The position numbers were made by a program, and so were the translations under genes. From NCBI GenBank assembly GCA_001464195.1, contig LNEY01000025.1, forward strand, positions 35,062 to 99,061: a stretch of DNA of 64,000 nucleotides. Reading direction: 5' to 3'. The notes beneath the pieces were generated by a model that saw only the letters and a program-made list of their open reading frames with translations, did not search any database and was not told the origin of the DNA. Below are positions 28,925 to 40,318 of the stretch, in pieces. How positions within the stretch are numbered: position 1 is the stretch's first letter; each line of letters begins with the position of its first letter. This DNA comes from Burkholderiales bacterium Ga0077547. Its GTDB lineage: Bacteria > Pseudomonadota > Gammaproteobacteria > Burkholderiales > Burkholderiaceae_C.

Positions 28925-30034
28925 TCAGGTGTCTTCGCGGGACGCGATGCGCCCAAGCAGGTAGGCCATCGCCACATAGGGCCACAGCCAGCCCACCCAC
29001 TGGGCCGCGCCGTGGAATCGGATGAAGCGGCCCTGCTCCCAACCCTGCAGGCTCTGCGCGAAATAGGCGTCCTGAGGGGCCTCAGCGACCAGCATGATCA
29101 GCGCCGTCAGGGCCATCAACCCCAGCGCCGCGGCCGCGCGTCGCGGCACCCAGGCCAGCATCAGCGCCGCCAGCGCGCCCAGGCCACAACCGACTGCGGC
29201 GCTGGTGGTCAACCACGCCAGCGCATGGTCGGGGCCGAAATTGAGCGCAGTCGACAGCGTCGTTGCGCCGAAGCCGGCCAGCGCGATGCCCACCACCAGC
29301 ACGGCTCGGCGCCACCCCGAGCGAGACACGGCATAGCCCAGCAGACAGGGCGCCAGCAGGCCGAGCGCAATGACGTACACCTGCCCGAGCGGCGACAAAT
29401 CGGGTGCCGGCGGCGGCGCTGCCAGCCAGGTCTGGCTCCAGCCGGCGAGCGGGGTGTCGGCCACCATCGATGACACCGTGGTGCGCAGCCGAGACAACAC
29501 CTGACCCAAGCCCAGCGGCAACGATGTCGGGAACAGCAGGCCCACCGGCCACAGCATCAGCAAGGCCAGCCCACCCGCGCTGCGGTCTACGAACCAGCGG
29601 TCCCGCAGGCGCTGCCATCGGTCCAGCAGTCCCACAGCCTTCATCAGACTGCCCATGGCTGCGCCAGCGGCCGCACCGAGGGTGTTGAACACCCAATCCA
29701 CGTTCGACGGGATCCGCGACGGCAATCCGTTTTGTGTCAGCTCCATCAGCATCGACAAGCCAGACGCCAGCCACAAGGCATGGAACGCGCCGACCGCAGC
29801 CGATCGTCCGCCGCGCACCGCGGTGGTGAAGATCAAAAAGCCCAGCGGCATGTAGCCCAGCAGGTTCGACACCAGGTCGAACGACGTCCAGTAGCGCGGC
29901 CAGGGCAGCAGCAGGAAGTGGAGCGGTGACGCCGTCGGCCACCGCCACTGCGTGAACGGATACAGACTGGCATAAATGATCAAGCCCGCGTACAGCCAGG
30001 CCAGCAGCGATGCGGAACTCCGGTGACGCACCAT
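28925..30034 (-). CDS. VanZ family membrane protein
   Basis: Integral membrane protein of 369 residues. The N-terminal third is a VanZ-like domain (NLLGYMPLGFLIF, the E-L-T-Q motif and SNVDWVFNTLGAAAG). The rest contributes several further helices with a periplasmic loop in the middle. VanZ proteins are linked to teicoplanin resistance in Gram-positives, but in Proteobacteria the role is unknown, so a resistance role should not be assumed. It is 41 bases downstream of hemJ on the same strand. Confidence 0.82.
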   Translation of the reverse strand: MVRHRSSASLLAWLYAGLIIYASLYPFTQWRWPTASPLHFLLLPWPRYWTSFDLVSNLLGYMPLGFLIFTTAVRGGRSAAVGAFHALWLASGLSMLMELTQNGLPSRIPSNVDWVFNTLGAAAGAAMGSLMKAVGLLDRWQRLRDRWFVDRSAGGLALLMLWPVGLLFPTSLPLGLGQVLSRLRTTVSSMVADTPLAGWSQTWLAAPPPAPDLSPLGQVYVIALGLLAPCLLGYAVSRSGWRRAVLVVGIALAGFGATTLSTALNFGPDHALAWLTTSAAVGCGLGALAALMLAWVPRRAAAALGLMALTALIMLVAEAPQDAYFAQSLQGWEQGRFIRFHGAAQWVGWLWPYVAMAYLLGRIASREDT

Positions 30035-30075
30035 CGCGCTGCCCTTGTTCAGCGTTGCCTCGGCTCAGCGTGCGA

Positions 30076-31574
<1,499 letters not shown>

Positions 31575-31593
31575 CACCGGCGCAGGAACGACG

Positions 31594-32712
31594 ATGCGCG
31601 TCTTCCATATCTGCGGGGATCAGTTCAGCGAGCTCGATGGGTTGCCCGAGTCGCTGCCAGCGACCGGGTACTTGTGGGTCGGCAGCGCGCGCCGCGAGTT
31701 CGAAGTGCAAACGCCCATGCTGCAAGCGGCTTTGCAGCGCTGGACCGGCGGGCAACTGGTCGACCTGCACGTCGCCGACCTGCTGAACAACCAGTTGCCT
31801 TCGCACTTTGACTACACCTCCTGGTACGACATGCTGGTGTTCCGACGACTGGCCGCCGGCGAAGGCAGCGCGCCCATGTTCCTCGACGACAGCAATGGCA
31901 CGCTGAGCACCGCCCGCGCGGCGCTGGACGCGATCGACACCAGCCCGGTCGGCTTTGCGCTGTTTGACCGCGTGCTGCTGACGGTGCACCCCACCGACTG
32001 CCAGGTGCGCGAGTTCTTCGCCAACCGGCTGCAGCAGCAGATCCTGCCCTCGGCAGGCGATGCGCGCGGTGCCGAAGGCCGCAGCACCGCACGCCTGCCG
32101 ACCAGCCCGGCCGACCTGATGCTGCGCATGGTCAACCACATGGTCGACAGCTACCTTGAACTGCGGCGCTTGCTGACCAAGCAGCTGAGCTATCTGCAGC
32201 AAGAGCTGTTCAACCCGCGCAGCCGCTTCGACAACTGGCAGATGCTGCTGGATTCGCGCAACGCGCTGCACCTGCTCGAAGACACCTGCGAAGACCAGCG
32301 CAGTGCCATCACCGAATGGATCGATGCGCTCGACGAATGGCCGCCCGAGGCCGACTACAGCGCCCGACGCGAACGCGAGCTGCTGCGCGTGCGCTCACGC
32401 GATGTGCTGGAGCACATCGAGCGGGTGCTGGGCCATGTGCGCCGGCTCGAATCGTCGGCCGAGACCGCCGTACAGATGCACTTTTCGGCGCAGAGCAACC
32501 GCACCAACTCCATCATGCGCACGCTGACGGTGCTGACGGCCATCTTCATGCCGCTGAACCTGGTGACCGGGTTCTTCGGCATGAATTTCGAAGGCCTGCC
32601 TTTGATCCACAGCCTCACCGGGTTCTGGACCATCTTCTTCGCCATGCTGGTGCTCGGCATCAGCATGAGCGTGTACTTCTGGCGCAAACGGTACCTGAGT
32701 TCATCGCGCTGA
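31594..32712 (+). CDS. corA: CorA family divalent cation transporter
   Basis: Pentameric channel-type magnesium (or cobalt/zinc) transporter of 372 residues. It has a large N-terminal cytoplasmic domain, a long helix (residues about 190-300), and two C-terminal transmembrane helices with the signature FFGMNFEG between them; the protein ends in basic residues. GMN marks the CorA family. Selectivity cannot be read from the sequence, since ZntB-like members share this plan. The start at 31594 has a GGA ribosome-binding site (CGCAGGAACG). It follows hemB by 19 bases and converges on ybeY. Confidence 0.9.
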   Translation: MRVFHICGDQFSELDGLPESLPATGYLWVGSARREFEVQTPMLQAALQRWTGGQLVDLHVADLLNNQLPSHFDYTSWYDMLVFRRLAAGEGSAPMFLDDSNGTLSTARAALDAIDTSPVGFALFDRVLLTVHPTDCQVREFFANRLQQQILPSAGDARGAEGRSTARLPTSPADLMLRMVNHMVDSYLELRRLLTKQLSYLQQELFNPRSRFDNWQMLLDSRNALHLLEDTCEDQRSAITEWIDALDEWPPEADYSARRERELLRVRSRDVLEHIERVLGHVRRLESSAETAVQMHFSAQSNRTNSIMRTLTVLTAIFMPLNLVTGFFGMNFEGLPLIHSLTGFWTIFFAMLVLGISMSVYFWRKRYLSSSR

Positions 32713-32732
32713 CGACAGGCGCGCAGCGGGCG

Positions 32733-33188
32733 TCAGGCTGCGTACGGATCGGCAAAGCCCAGCGACTGCATCAGCTCGCTTTCGCGGGCTTCCATCCGTT
32801 CGGCCTCATCGTCACGCTCGTGGTCGTGGCCTTGAGCATGTAACGCGCCGTGGATCAGCAGGTGCGCATAGTGCGCGTCGAGCGTGCGCGACTGCGCACG
32901 CGCTTCGGCCTCGACCACATCGGCGCACAGCACCAGATCGGCATGCACCAGGGGCGCATGGCTGTAGTCGAAGGTCAGCACGTTCGTCGCGTAGTCCTTG
33001 CCACGGAAGTCACGGTTCAGCGCGCGCGCTTCATCGGCACCGACGACGCGCACCGTGATCTCTGCCGGCGTCTCCAGTGCGCAGCGGATCCAGCGCACCA
33101 CACGATGTCGTGGCAGCTGCGCACGGTGCGCGCGCGCGAGATCGTCGCGCGCGAACTGCAGCGACAGCGTCAGCGCGGGTCGAGGCAT
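32733..33188 (-). CDS. ybeY: rRNA maturation endoribonuclease YbeY
   Basis: Single-strand-specific RNase of 151 residues for 16S rRNA processing and ribosome quality control. The zinc motif is HGALHAQGHDH, and the upstream DFRGKDYATNVLTFDY block is diagnostic. I took the ATG at 33188, one base after the phoH stop; the longer frame has no family character. The lnt and corC genes that usually follow in this group are absent, since corA lies in the opposite orientation downstream. Confidence 0.94.
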   Translation of the reverse strand: MPRPALTLSLQFARDDLARAHRAQLPRHRVVRWIRCALETPAEITVRVVGADEARALNRDFRGKDYATNVLTFDYSHAPLVHADLVLCADVVEAEARAQSRTLDAHYAHLLIHGALHAQGHDHERDDEAERMEARESELMQSLGFADPYAA

Positions 33189-33189
33189 C

Positions 33190-34200
33190 TCAGGCCGGGT
33201 CGGAGCGTGACGCCTCGTAGGCGTCGACGATGCGGGCGACCAGGGGGTGGCGCACCACATCGGCCGAGGTGAAACGCGTCGTGGCGATGCCGCGCACGCG
33301 CCGCAGCACCCGCTCGGCGTCGATCAGACCGCTCATCTGGCCGCGCGGCAGGTCGATCTGGCTGACGTCGCCGGTGATCACGCACTTGCTGCCAAAGCCG
33401 ATGCGCGTCAGGAACATCTTCATCTGCTCGGGCGTGGTGTTCTGCGCCTCGTCGAGGATCACGAAGGCGTTGTTCAAGGTGCGCCCACGCATGAAGGCCA
33501 GCGGCGCGATCTCGATGGTGGCTTTCTCGAACGCACGGGTGACCTTGTCGATGCCCATCAGGTCATACAGCGCGTCGTACAGCGGGCGCAGGTAGGGATC
33601 GACCTTCTGCGCCAGATCGCCGGGCAGGAAACCCAGACGCTCGCCCGCCTCGACGGCAGGCCGCGTCAGCACGATGCGCTGCACGCTGCTGCGCTCCAGT
33701 GCATCGATCGCGCAGGCCACCGCCAGAAAGGTCTTGCCAGTGCCGGCCGGACCGATGCCGAAGGTGATGTCGTGCGACTGGATGTTGCTGAGATACACCT
33801 GCTGGTTGGGCGTGCGCCCGGCCAGATCGGCCCGACGGGTGCGCAGCACGGTGACGGGGGCGGCCGCCGCCGCGATGGGCTCGGCTTCATCGGCCCGATC
33901 TCGCGCGGGGCGACGGGTCAGCGGGATCGCCCGTCCGGCCGCATCGGCCGCCGCTTCCACCAGTGACAGCTGGAACGCATCAGCCGCCAGTGGCAGCCGG
34001 GCCCGGTCGTACAGCGACTGCAGCAGACTGACCGCACGCTCGGCCTGCGCCTTGCCACCCTCGATGCTGAACGATTCGTTGCGGCGGGTGATGGTCACAT
34101 CGAACGCCGATTCGATGTCGCGCAGGTGGGCGTCCAGCGGGCCGCAGAGGTGGGCCAAGCGGGTGTTGTCAAGCGGGATGAAGGCGTGTCTGAGGATCAA
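33190..34200 (-). CDS. phoH: PhoH family ATPase
   Basis: Cytoplasmic P-loop protein of 336 residues. It has an N-terminal KH-like segment (residues about 5-80), then the PhoH ATPase with Walker [13 protein letters not shown], Walker [10 protein letters not shown], and the [13 protein letters not shown] motif. PhoH is thought to act with YbeY in RNA processing, and the two genes are nearly fused here (stop and start one base apart). No ATG fits: the TTG at 34200 ([15 protein letters not shown]) matches the usual N-terminus of the family and is my choice. A GTG at 34305 is a less likely longer start. Confidence 0.92.
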   Translation of the reverse strand: MILRHAFIPLDNTRLAHLCGPLDAHLRDIESAFDVTITRRNESFSIEGGKAQAERAVSLLQSLYDRARLPLAADAFQLSLVEAAADAAGRAIPLTRRPARDRADEAEPIAAAAAPVTVLRTRRADLAGRTPNQQVYLSNIQSHDITFGIGPAGTGKTFLAVACAIDALERSSVQRIVLTRPAVEAGERLGFLPGDLAQKVDPYLRPLYDALYDLMGIDKVTRAFEKATIEIAPLAFMRGRTLNNAFVILDEAQNTTPEQMKMFLTRIGFGSKCVITGDVSQIDLPRGQMSGLIDAERVLRRVRGIATTRFTSADVVRHPLVARIVDAYEASRSDPA

Positions 34201-34316
34201 GTTCGACCGATGTTCAAGGTGGTGGCCGTATTGTGGCGCGCGCTTCGTGAACGAAGGCAACCATTGCGGCTTGATGCACGCGATGAGCGAGCACGCCTCC
34301 TGCACAATCGCCGCCC

Positions 34317-36146
34317 ATGCGAACCCGCGGCGTGCTGTACTTTCTGGCCCTGTGGCTGTGGCTTGCCCTCGGCTCGGCTCAGGCGGCAGCGCTGACGATC
34401 ACGTCGGTGCAGGCGGTGCAGAGCGACGCCGCCCACTTTCCGGCCGACGCCGCGGCGGTGGCGACCGTGCTGCCTGACGAATGGGCGCAATCGCGCCCGG
34501 GCCACGACGGCAGCGTCTGGTACCGCGCCCGCTTCGACAAGCCAGAGGGGATCGGCGACGACGACCTGCTGGCGCTGTACATCGAACGGGCCTGCAGCAA
34601 CCTCGAAGTTCATCTGAATGGGCGCCGCATCTACAGCGGCGGCCGTATGAGTGAGCCGATGACCCGCAACTGCTACCGCCCGCAGTTGGTGAACCTGCCG
34701 GCAGCCCTGTTGAATCCCCAGGCCAACGTACTGGACATCCAGGTGCAAGGCTCGGCGCTGACGCATGTGGCGGTGCGCGCACGCGCGGGTGGTCTGTCGG
34801 TGCTGCGCATCGGGCCACAGGCGGAGCTGGCAGTGCTGCACGCCCAGCGGGAGTTCTGGAGCATCACCACGGTGCAGATCGCGGCCATCACCTTGACCGC
34901 ACTCGGCGGATTTCTGCTGGCGCTGAGCTGGATCAACCGCAAGGAGCGCTACCTCAAGTATTTCGGCGCGTTGCTGATGGGCTGGGCCCTGCTGTCGCTG
35001 CGGGTGTGGTGGCCGCACTGGCCACTGGAAACACGCGAGTTCGAGCTGCTGGTGTGCAGTGCCTTCGCACCGGTCGTGGGCGTCGCGGTGCAGTTCTTCC
35101 TGAGTTACGCCGGCGTGCGCTGTCGGCGTGTGGCGGGCGCCCTGTTGCTGCAGTGCCTGCTGATACCGCTGAGCCTGTTGGTGGCCCCTGTCGATGATTT
35201 TTTCCTGCTCGCCAATGTGTGGTTCGCGCTGATGTCGGTCGAGCTGATTGCCTCCATCGTCTACTACCTGGGCCTGGTCTGGAAACACCGACGTGTCGAT
35301 TTCTGGCCGATGGCGCTGACCGCGGGCGGCATGGGCGTGGTGGTGTTGCTGGAGCTGTCGGTGCAGTACCGCTGGCTGCCAATGCACGCGGTGCAGCCGC
35401 TGAACGTGGTGCTGCCCTTGCTGCTGCTGGGCATCGGCTCGCGGCTGCTGCAGATGTTCGGGCGGGCGCTGCAAGCCGCCGAGGTCAACCGCGCGCAGCT
35501 TGAAAACCGGGTTCGGGAGGCCACGGCCGAGATCGAGAGCAACTTTGCGCAGATGTCGGCGCTGCGCGTCGAGCAGGTGACCGAAAAGGAACGCAAGCGC
35601 ATCGCCGCTGACCTGCACGATGACCTCGGCGCCAAGCTGCTGACCATCGTGCACACCAGCGACAGCGAGCGCATCTCGACGCTGGCTCGCGAGGCGCTGG
35701 AAGAAATGCGGTTGTCGGTGCGCGGCCTGACCGGCAAGCCGGTGCAGCTGGCCGACGCACTGGCCGACTGGCGCGCCGAGGTGGTGTCGCGGCTGGGCCA
35801 GGCCAACATCGAGGCCGACTGGCGCAACCCGCCCGATGAGCTGCAGCAGCAGCTCAGCGCGCGGGTGTTCGTGCAGACCACCCGCATCCTGCGCGAAGCG
35901 GTGAGCAACATCATCAAGCACAGTGGCGCCTCGCATTGCAAGGTGCGTACCTCGGTCGATGCGGTGCATTTCGGCTTGCTGGTGCAAGACAACGGCAACG
36001 GCATCCCGATGGAGCTCGATGGCAAGCTGGACCGCGGCCACGGCATGTCAAGCATGAAGCACCGCGCCAAGCAACTGGCCGGGCAGTGCCTGGTGGAGTC
36101 GGGGCCGGGCTACGGCACTGTGATCAGGCTCACGATTCCGCTGTAA
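34317..36146 (+). CDS. 7TM sensor histidine kinase (DISM/HisKA_3 type)
   Basis: Membrane sensor kinase of 609 residues. A signal peptide (ending near AQA) is followed by a periplasmic sugar-binding-like fold (residues about 25-165) with LYIERACSNLEVHLNG. Seven transmembrane helices then span residues about 175-385, followed by a short coiled coil and HisKA_3. The phosphoacceptor is H434 in ERKRIAADLHDDLGAKLL. The HATPase domain has EAVSNIIKHSG and DNGNGIP. It is paired with the NarL-type regulator 73 bases downstream. The signal is unknown; DISM sensors often bind carbohydrates or membrane ligands. CACAAT ends 8 bases before the ATG. Confidence 0.9.
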   Translation: MRTRGVLYFLALWLWLALGSAQAAALTITSVQAVQSDAAHFPADAAAVATVLPDEWAQSRPGHDGSVWYRARFDKPEGIGDDDLLALYIERACSNLEVHLNGRRIYSGGRMSEPMTRNCYRPQLVNLPAALLNPQANVLDIQVQGSALTHVAVRARAGGLSVLRIGPQAELAVLHAQREFWSITTVQIAAITLTALGGFLLALSWINRKERYLKYFGALLMGWALLSLRVWWPHWPLETREFELLVCSAFAPVVGVAVQFFLSYAGVRCRRVAGALLLQCLLIPLSLLVAPVDDFFLLANVWFALMSVELIASIVYYLGLVWKHRRVDFWPMALTAGGMGVVVLLELSVQYRWLPMHAVQPLNVVLPLLLLGIGSRLLQMFGRALQAAEVNRAQLENRVREATAEIESNFAQMSALRVEQVTEKERKRIAADLHDDLGAKLLTIVHTSDSERISTLAREALEEMRLSVRGLTGKPVQLADALADWRAEVVSRLGQANIEADWRNPPDELQQQLSARVFVQTTRILREAVSNIIKHSGASHCKVRTSVDAVHFGLLVQDNGNGIPMELDGKLDRGHGMSSMKHRAKQLAGQCLVESGPGYGTVIRLTIPL

Positions 36147-36219
36147 ATCAACCCTGAGCCGACTCGATTTCGATCAGTACTGCGTTGATATCGCCGATAA
36201 AGCGAACGACGGAGCCCCC

Positions 36220-36879
36220 ATGAACAACATCCTGCTGCTCGAAGACCTGCCCGAGATCCGCGCCTGGCTGAAGGTGCTGATCCTTCAGGTGTTTCCGCAA
36301 TCGCACATTCAGGAGGCCGCCCGCGTCCACGACGCGCTCGAACTGGTCACGGCGATCAAGTTTGAGCTGGCCCTGATCGACCTCGGCTTGCCTGACGGTT
36401 CTGGCGTCAGCGTGGTCAGCGCGCTGCGGGAATCGCAACCGGAGTGCCAGTCGGTGGTGGTGACGATTCACGACGACGACGACCACCTGTTCCCCGCGCT
36501 GCAGGCCGGCGCCTTCGGCTATCTCTTGAAGGAACAGGCGCGCGAGCTGATCGCCGAGCAGCTCAAGCGCATGAGTGGCGGCGAGCCGCCGCTGTCGCCG
36601 TCGATTGCGCGGCGCGTCATCGCGCACTTTGCGGCACAAGCCAAGGTCAAGACGCAGCAGCGTGCGCACTCGATGCCCCATGTGCTGCTGACCGACCGTG
36701 AAAACGAGGTGCTGCTGCGCGTGGCCAAGGGCTACACGCTGCCAGAGATCGGCGGACAACTGAGCCTGTCGCGCCACACGATTGCCGACTACGTCAAGCA
36801 GATCTACCGCAAGCTCAACGTGAGCTCGCGCGCCGAGGCAGCGCTGGAAGCGCAGCGGCTCGGCTTGTTCGACAGCTGA
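36220..36879 (+). CDS. NarL/FixJ-type response regulator
   Basis: DNA-binding response regulator of 219 residues. The receiver domain spans about residues 1-125 with phospho-acceptor D54 in ALIDLGLPDG, the acidic pair E8/D9 in LLEDLPE, and the lysine in YLLKEQ. A LuxR-type helix-turn-helix (LTDRENEVLLRVAKGYTLPEIGGQLSLSRHTIADYVKQIY, positions about 157-195) ends the protein. It follows the DISM kinase and is its likely partner. Target genes are not evident from the sequence. Confidence 0.93.
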   Translation: MNNILLLEDLPEIRAWLKVLILQVFPQSHIQEAARVHDALELVTAIKFELALIDLGLPDGSGVSVVSALRESQPECQSVVVTIHDDDDHLFPALQAGAFGYLLKEQARELIAEQLKRMSGGEPPLSPSIARRVIAHFAAQAKVKTQQRAHSMPHVLLTDRENEVLLRVAKGYTLPEIGGQLSLSRHTIADYVKQIYRKLNVSSRAEAALEAQRLGLFDS

Positions 36880-36914
36880 GCTGCCACGCCTGAACGGCCG
36901 GGCGGTTGCACCCG

Positions 36915-36920
36915 GATAAT
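36915..36920 (+). promoter_or_regulatory. -10-like box placed for leaderless transcription of ruvA
   Basis: GATAAT ends 6 bases before the ruvA ATG at 36927. No Shine-Dalgarno sequence is visible before that start. A weak -35 (CTGAAC) lies 19 bases upstream. See the leaderless-start finding. Confidence 0.35.
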
Positions 36921-36926
36921 CGTCCG

Positions 36927-37496
36927 ATGATCGGACGACTCACCGGCCTCCTCGCGGACAAATCGCCACCGCAAGTGCTCATCGATGTGAACGGCATCGG
37001 CTATGAAGTCGATGTGCCGATGAGCAGCTTCTACAACCTGCCCTCCCTCGGCGAACGCGTCACGTTGCTGACGCACTTCATCGTCCGCGAAGACGCCCAG
37101 ACCCTGTTCGGCTTCCTGACCCACGACGAGCGGCTGACATTCCGGCTGCTGATCAAGATCACTGGCGTCGGCCCGCGGATGGCGCTGTCGCTGCTGTCAG
37201 GTTTGAGTGTCAGCGAGCTGGCGCAAGCCGTTGCGCGGCAGGAAACCGGCCGGCTGGTCAAGGTGCCGGGCATCGGCAAGAAGACTGCCGAGCGGCTGCT
37301 GCTTGAGCTCAAGGGCAAGCTCGCCGACGCGATCAGCGCGCCCACCACGGTGGCCAGCGACGCACAGGCCGACATCCTGCAGGCCTTGATCGCGCTCGGC
37401 TACAGCGACCGCGAAGCCGCGGCGGCGCTGAAGAGCCTGCCGCCCGATGCCAGCGTCAGCGATGGCATCAAGCTGGCGCTGAAATCGCTGGCATGA
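36927..37496 (+). CDS. ruvA: Holliday junction branch migration protein RuvA
   Basis: RuvA of 189 residues, the tetramer that binds Holliday junctions and guides RuvB. The N-terminal OB fold is [20 protein letters not shown], the two helix-hairpin-helix motifs are in [16 protein letters not shown] and [19 protein letters not shown], and the C-terminal RuvB-binding domain includes [18 protein letters not shown] sequence ([20 protein letters not shown]). The ATG at 36927 is preceded by a -10-like GATAAT. ruvB is not adjacent: a 3.4-kb copper-related cassette on the other strand lies between them. Confidence 0.96.
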   Translation: MIGRLTGLLADKSPPQVLIDVNGIGYEVDVPMSSFYNLPSLGERVTLLTHFIVREDAQTLFGFLTHDERLTFRLLIKITGVGPRMALSLLSGLSVSELAQAVARQETGRLVKVPGIGKKTAERLLLELKGKLADAISAPTTVASDAQADILQALIALGYSDREAAAALKSLPPDASVSDGIKLALKSLA

Positions 37497-37514
37497 CGCA
37501 GGTGCTGTTTGAGC

Positions 37515-37997
37515 TCAATGCTTGTGCGCAGCCGCAGCGTCAGCTCGCGGTTTCGGTTCCTCGACGTTGATCGTCACCACCACCTCACCCGCCTTCTCGA
37601 ATTTCAAGGTCAGCGGAAGCTTGTCGCCGGCCTTCAGCGGCGCCTTCAGGCCCATGAGCATCAGGTGATAGCCACCGGGCTTCAACTCCACGGTCTGCCC
37701 CGTGGCGAGCTCGATGGCGTCAACCTGACGCATCTTCATCACGTCGCCCTCCATCGACATGGTGTGGATTTCCACGGCCCCGGCCGCTGGCGAGGAGGCG
37801 GAGACCAGGCGGTCAGCGGCCCCCTTGTTGGCCAGCTTCAGGTACCCACCGCCCACCGTCTGGCCCTCGCGAGTGGGTCGGGCATAGGGGTGACCGATAT
37901 CGATCTCACCCAGCTTGTAGCTGTGGGCCAAGGTGCCAAACGCCGCCAGCGCAAGGGCGGCGCCGAAGATCGCCTTTTGTAGGGATGGAGTGTTCAT
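37515..37997 (-). CDS. Periplasmic copper chaperone PCu(A)C
   Basis: Exported copper-binding protein of 160 residues. The signal peptide ends near LAHS. The Cu(I) motif of the family, H-x-M separated from a second H-x-M, is present: EIHTMSMEG with MKMRQ following, and GGYHLMLMGL about 25 residues later. PCu(A)C proteins carry copper to cytochrome c oxidase CuA sites and related enzymes. It is the last gene of a DUF2946 - TonB receptor - PCu(A)C unit and sits between ruvA and ruvB. Confidence 0.9.
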   Translation of the reverse strand: MNTPSLQKAIFGAALALAAFGTLAHSYKLGEIDIGHPYARPTREGQTVGGGYLKLANKGAADRLVSASSPAAGAVEIHTMSMEGDVMKMRQVDAIELATGQTVELKPGGYHLMLMGLKAPLKAGDKLPLTLKFEKAGEVVVTINVEEPKPRADAAAAHKH

Positions 37998-38026
37998 GAT
38001 GGCTTTCGTTGATGGAGGTTGACGAG

Positions 38027-40318
38027 TCAGTAATCGAAGCGCAGTTCCGCATGCATCGTGCGCTGCGGATACGGATGGAAGGCCCAGTACTTGTAATTGT
38101 TCAGGTTGTCGATGCCCAGGCTGGCCTGCCATTGCCGATCGATGCGGTACTGGACCCGAACGTCGGTGACGAAGTAGCGCGAGAAGCCCTGGTATGAATA
38201 TCCGTTGGTGTCGCTGTTGTTCAGCTGTCCGTACTGCTTGCCGCTGAAGCGGCCACCGTAGCTGCCGCTCCAGTGCTCGTCGAAGCGGTAGCTCGCCAGC
38301 AATGTGGCCCGCCAGGCCGGCACGCGCGGCTGGCGTTTGCCGACGGTGTCTGGGTAGCCCTTGTTTTTTCGAATCTCGGAGTCGGCGTAGGTCACGCTGC
38401 TGCTGAGCTCGAGACCTGGCACGAACAAGCGGTCCAGTTGCAAGGCCATCTCGACACCCTTGGTGTCGATGCGACCGACATTGCTCACCTGCGTTCCGCC
38501 CACCGTGGTCTGCGAGTACAAGGCGTCGTGGCTGCGCTCGAGGAACACGGTCGTGCGCAGCAAGCCATGCGGCAATGCCCGCTCCGCCGTGAATTCGGTG
38601 GTGACCGATTTCTCAGGCCGCAGGTTCGGGTTGTTCAGCGTCGGCAACTGCGTGGTGGTGTTGATGCCGCCCTGGAACAGCTCATTGACCGTCGGGTTGC
38701 GCACCGCACGGCCGATCGAGGCCTTCAACGTCCAGTCTTCGGTGGCATCGAACAGGATGGCGGCCTTCGGCGAGAACGTCGACTCATCACGGCTCGCGTA
38801 ACTCACCACTGCCGCACCGATCTGGCGACGTCCGTCGCGGGCGCGCCACTCTTCATACCGACCTCCCAGCACCGTGCGCCATTGCGGCGCGAAGCGCCAC
38901 GCATCCTGAATCCAGAGGCTGCTCAGGCTGGTCTCGCCGCTGAAGGCCGCGGCCGGGCTGCCCACCTGGCTGCCGACCCAATCGCCGGTGGTTGACTCAC
39001 GGCGGCGTAACCTGAAGGTATCGCGTTGCACGCCAAACTCGACGATGTGTCGGCCGTCCACGCCCTCGGGGCGCCAGATGCCCTTCAACGCCAAGGTGTT
39101 CCAGCCTGTACCGCCCAGATCGACCACGCGTCCAGCACCGCCCGACAAGGCGCCGGGCAGCGGCACGTTGGCATTGGGTGTGCGGACGCGGTCCCGGTGG
39201 TAGTCGTAGACGCTGGCGGCCGCCTCCCAGTCCCAGACGCCGAGGGTACGGCTCTTGACGGTCAAGCCGTGGGCCAGGTGCTGCAGTTCCGCCCGGCTGG
39301 GCGTCAGTGAGGGCAGGGTGTAGGCACTGCCACCGATGTTGACCTGCCCCGCATAGACCGGGTTGCCCGAACCATCGCGCAGGAAGCTGTCTACCGACCG
39401 CTTGGCATCGTTGCGCCACGAGCCCAGCGTGTAGCTGGCACGCAGCGTCGGGGTGAGGTCGTAGGCCAATTTGAGTTTGCCGCTGTCCTGCACAGAATCG
39501 GTCTGCGAGCTGGTTCCGACATTGAATACCGGAGCGCCGAGGTGATTGCGATCTGCCACCGCACCGGTGACCGGCGTGCCCAAGGTGCTGGGCGTGGTGG
39601 ATTGGTTGACCCGTGCGATGACCAGCGGCTGTCCGTCGCTGTCCTGCCGGTTCAGATGGATCCACCATGAGAAAGCGCCAGCACGGCTGCCGATCGAGGC
39701 GCTCTCTTGGTGCCCGGAGAAGCGCTCGTCGGTCTCGTACAGCCGGTACTTCTGGGTGTGCACCTGCACCTTGATGTGCGCCTCGAAGCGCGTCGGCATG
39801 CGCGTCACGTAGTCGACGATCGCACCGGCCGAGTTGCCGGAATAGGCCGCCGAGAACGGGCCGTACAGCACATCGACGCGCTCGATCTCGTCGGGCGACA
39901 CCAGCCCCCAGCGGGGCGTGAAATCGGCGCCATTGCCCAGCAGGTTCGACAGCAGGATGCCGTCGGCAAACACCAGCGAGCGTGCGCTGTTGCCGGTGCC
40001 CGACGCGCGCGAGGCCAGCACCGCATGGTCGTGATCGCCGATGCTGCGCTTGCGCACCACGAGGCTGGGGAAATACTTCAGCGCATCGGACGCGTCGGTG
40101 GCGTTGATGCTGCGCTCGACCTGCGCACCGGTGATGCCTTCGGTGGTGGTGGGGATCTCCAGCGGCAAGGTCGAGGGCCGCGAGCCGGTGACGACGACGC
40201 GTTCGAGCGTACGCGCCTGGTTGGCGTCGGTGTGGGCATCCACACGGGGCTCGTCGGCGGCCACGGCAGAGCCGATGCCTGCACAGACGAGCAGGAACAA
40301 ATGAGGGGTGTGTCGCAA
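38027..40318 (-). CDS. TonB-dependent outer membrane receptor, probable copper uptake
   Basis: Outer-membrane receptor of 763 residues. A signal peptide (ending SAVAA), a TonB-box-like LERVVVTG segment, a plug domain (ARSLVFADGILLSNLLGNGADFTP, DVLYGPFSAAYSGNSAGAI) and a 22-strand-type barrel ending on an aromatic residue (AELRFDY) are seen. Its neighbours, a DUF2946 protein and a copper chaperone, make it OprC/NosA-like, so copper is the best guess for its cargo. No ATG fits; the TTG at 40318 has a perfect AGGAGG five bases upstream. Confidence 0.85.
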   Translation of the reverse strand: MRHTPHLFLLVCAGIGSAVAADEPRVDAHTDANQARTLERVVVTGSRPSTLPLEIPTTTEGITGAQVERSINATDASDALKYFPSLVVRKRSIGDHDHAVLASRASGTGNSARSLVFADGILLSNLLGNGADFTPRWGLVSPDEIERVDVLYGPFSAAYSGNSAGAIVDYVTRMPTRFEAHIKVQVHTQKYRLYETDERFSGHQESASIGSRAGAFSWWIHLNRQDSDGQPLVIARVNQSTTPSTLGTPVTGAVADRNHLGAPVFNVGTSSQTDSVQDSGKLKLAYDLTPTLRASYTLGSWRNDAKRSVDSFLRDGSGNPVYAGQVNIGGSAYTLPSLTPSRAELQHLAHGLTVKSRTLGVWDWEAAASVYDYHRDRVRTPNANVPLPGALSGGAGRVVDLGGTGWNTLALKGIWRPEGVDGRHIVEFGVQRDTFRLRRRESTTGDWVGSQVGSPAAAFSGETSLSSLWIQDAWRFAPQWRTVLGGRYEEWRARDGRRQIGAAVVSYASRDESTFSPKAAILFDATEDWTLKASIGRAVRNPTVNELFQGGINTTTQLPTLNNPNLRPEKSVTTEFTAERALPHGLLRTTVFLERSHDALYSQTTVGGTQVSNVGRIDTKGVEMALQLDRLFVPGLELSSSVTYADSEIRKNKGYPDTVGKRQPRVPAWRATLLASYRFDEHWSGSYGGRFSGKQYGQLNNSDTNGYSYQGFSRYFVTDVRVQYRIDRQWQASLGIDNLNNYKYWAFHPYPQRTMHAELRFDY

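Noticed and set aside
34197..36041. 614-codon open frame antisense to the DISM sensor kinase
   Set aside because: Rich in Gln, His, Arg and Ala with no recognisable fold, as expected for a complementary-strand frame of a GC-rich gene.
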